This document shows, piece by piece, positions 63,535 to 64,000 of a stretch of DNA of 64,000 nucleotides. Position 1 is the first letter of the stretch, and the number at the start of each line of letters is the position of its first letter. Position numbers and translations under genes: made by a program. Source of the DNA: Frigidibacter sp. ROC022 (GTDB lineage: Bacteria; Pseudomonadota; Alphaproteobacteria; Rhodobacterales; Rhodobacteraceae); NCBI RefSeq assembly GCF_024723735.1, contig NZ_JANQDU010000001.1, positions 558,001 to 622,000 on the forward strand, given 5' to 3'. The notes below the pieces were generated by a model. The model was not told the origin of the DNA. It searched no databases and saw nothing but the letters and a program-made list of their open reading frames with translations.

Positions 63535-64000
63535 ATGAGCCATAAGTCCGACATCGAGATCGCCCGCGAAGCCGACAAGCTGCCGATCATGGAGATCGGC
63601 GCCAGGCTGGGCATCCCGGCCGAGGATCTGCTGCCCTATGGCCATGACAAGGCCAAGGTCGGCCAGAGCTACATCGAAGGGCTGAAGGACCGGAAGAACG
63701 GCAAGCTGATCCTGGTCACCGCGATCAACCCGACCCCGGCCGGCGAGGGCAAGACCACCACCACCGTCGGCCTGGGCGACGGGCTGAACCGGATCGGCAA
63801 GAAGGCGGTGATCTGCATCCGCGAGGCCAGCCTCGGCCCGAATTTCGGGATGAAGGGCGGCGCCGCGGGCGGCGGCAGGGCGCAGGTCGTGCCGATGGAG
63901 GAGATGAACCTGCATTTCACCGGCGATTTCCACGCCATCACCAGCGCCCACAACCTGCTGGCGGCGATGATCGACAACCATATCTACTGGGGCAACAGCC
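63535..64000 (+). CDS. fhs: Formate-tetrahydrofolate ligase, cut by right window edge
   Basis: 155 residues visible of about 560. ATG 63535 (AGGGAGCG upstream). [23 protein letters not shown]-loop [14 protein letters not shown] (68-80), [21 protein letters not shown] and [26 protein letters not shown] are the diagnostic N-terminal blocks. It makes 10-formyl-THF from formate and ATP. It may be linked to the C1 units released by sarcosine oxidase at the other end of the window. Confidence 0.96.
   Translation, partial: MSHKSDIEIAREADKLPIMEIGARLGIPAEDLLPYGHDKAKVGQSYIEGLKDRKNGKLILVTAINPTPAGEGKTTTTVGLGDGLNRIGKKAVICIREASLGPNFGMKGGAAGGGRAQVVPMEEMNLHFTGDFHAITSAHNLLAAMIDNHIYWGNS

Overview
The window is chromosomal DNA of a high-GC alphaproteobacterium, most likely of the Rhodobacterales (Rhodobacteraceae/Paracoccaceae). 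The evidence is the strong GC-rich codon use, the gene set NDUFA12 - MlaD - DUF2155 - aat - accC - accB, the block DUF177 - rpmF - plsX - fabH - ihfA - MerR, an ScfR-type short-chain acyl-CoA regulator, and an OlsB acyltransferase. I see no transposase, integrase, phage gene or CRISPR array. Both edges cut a gene: sarcosine oxidase alpha (left) and formate-tetrahydrofolate ligase (right).

Layout. 1-4014 (minus): sarcosine oxidase soxB, an embedded secreted protein, soxD and partial soxA. 4178-6615: a GNAT enzyme, an SMP-30/gluconolactonase-family protein and a quinone oxidoreductase. 6855-8924: clpP and clpX. 8952-13683: a membrane protein, a RidA protein, NDUFA12, an MlaD-like protein and a DUF2155 protein on the plus strand, converging on aat, accC and accB. 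13898-28008: a reductive pyrimidine degradation island holding preT, a lipoprotein gene, preA, rutR, an omega-amino-acid aminotransferase, an N-carbamoyl-beta-alanine amidohydrolase, dihydropyrimidinase and an ABC transporter. Uracil/thymine would be reduced (PreTA), ring-opened (dihydropyrimidinase), decarbamoylated (M20 amidohydrolase) and transaminated. Two RutR-like operators lie in front of preT and between rutR and the aminotransferase. 28093-28740: a glycine-repeat secreted protein.

29108-41543 looks like a short-chain carboxylate (acetate) region: acs and a branched-chain-type ABC transporter on the minus strand, divergent from an ScfR-family regulator, a CheY-like receiver, a two-TM protein and a kinase fused to a sodium:solute symporter module (CrbS/CbrA type). 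41629-44784 holds an orphan SpoA-domain (FliM-like) protein, a small phosphatase/sulfurtransferase-like protein, a DksA/TraR zinc protein and a long dCTP deaminase, followed by tRNA-Pro(GGG). 45068-49760 is the MerR - ihfA - fabH - plsX - rpmF - DUF177 block. 49839-57309 holds bamE, msrB, olsB, an ABC-F ATPase, two less-known proteins, an aminotransferase and soxR. SoxR is divergent from a glyoxalase-fold gene through a near-consensus SoxR box. 57799-64000 holds a YjbR protein, cysS, cimA, a methyltransferase remnant, a squalene/phytoene-synthase-family protein, a MOSC protein, a possible 23-residue membrane microprotein and fhs.

Most notable candidates: a 14-codon Cys-rich leader ORF (ending Cys-Cys-Ile-Pro-Cys) in front of cysS, which suggests cysteine-responsive attenuation; an AT-richer 3' third of cysS, which suggests intragenic recombination; the transporter-kinase with a possible small subunit beside acs; and the RutR operators. 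All functions are inferred from reading the sequence. No database search was run.
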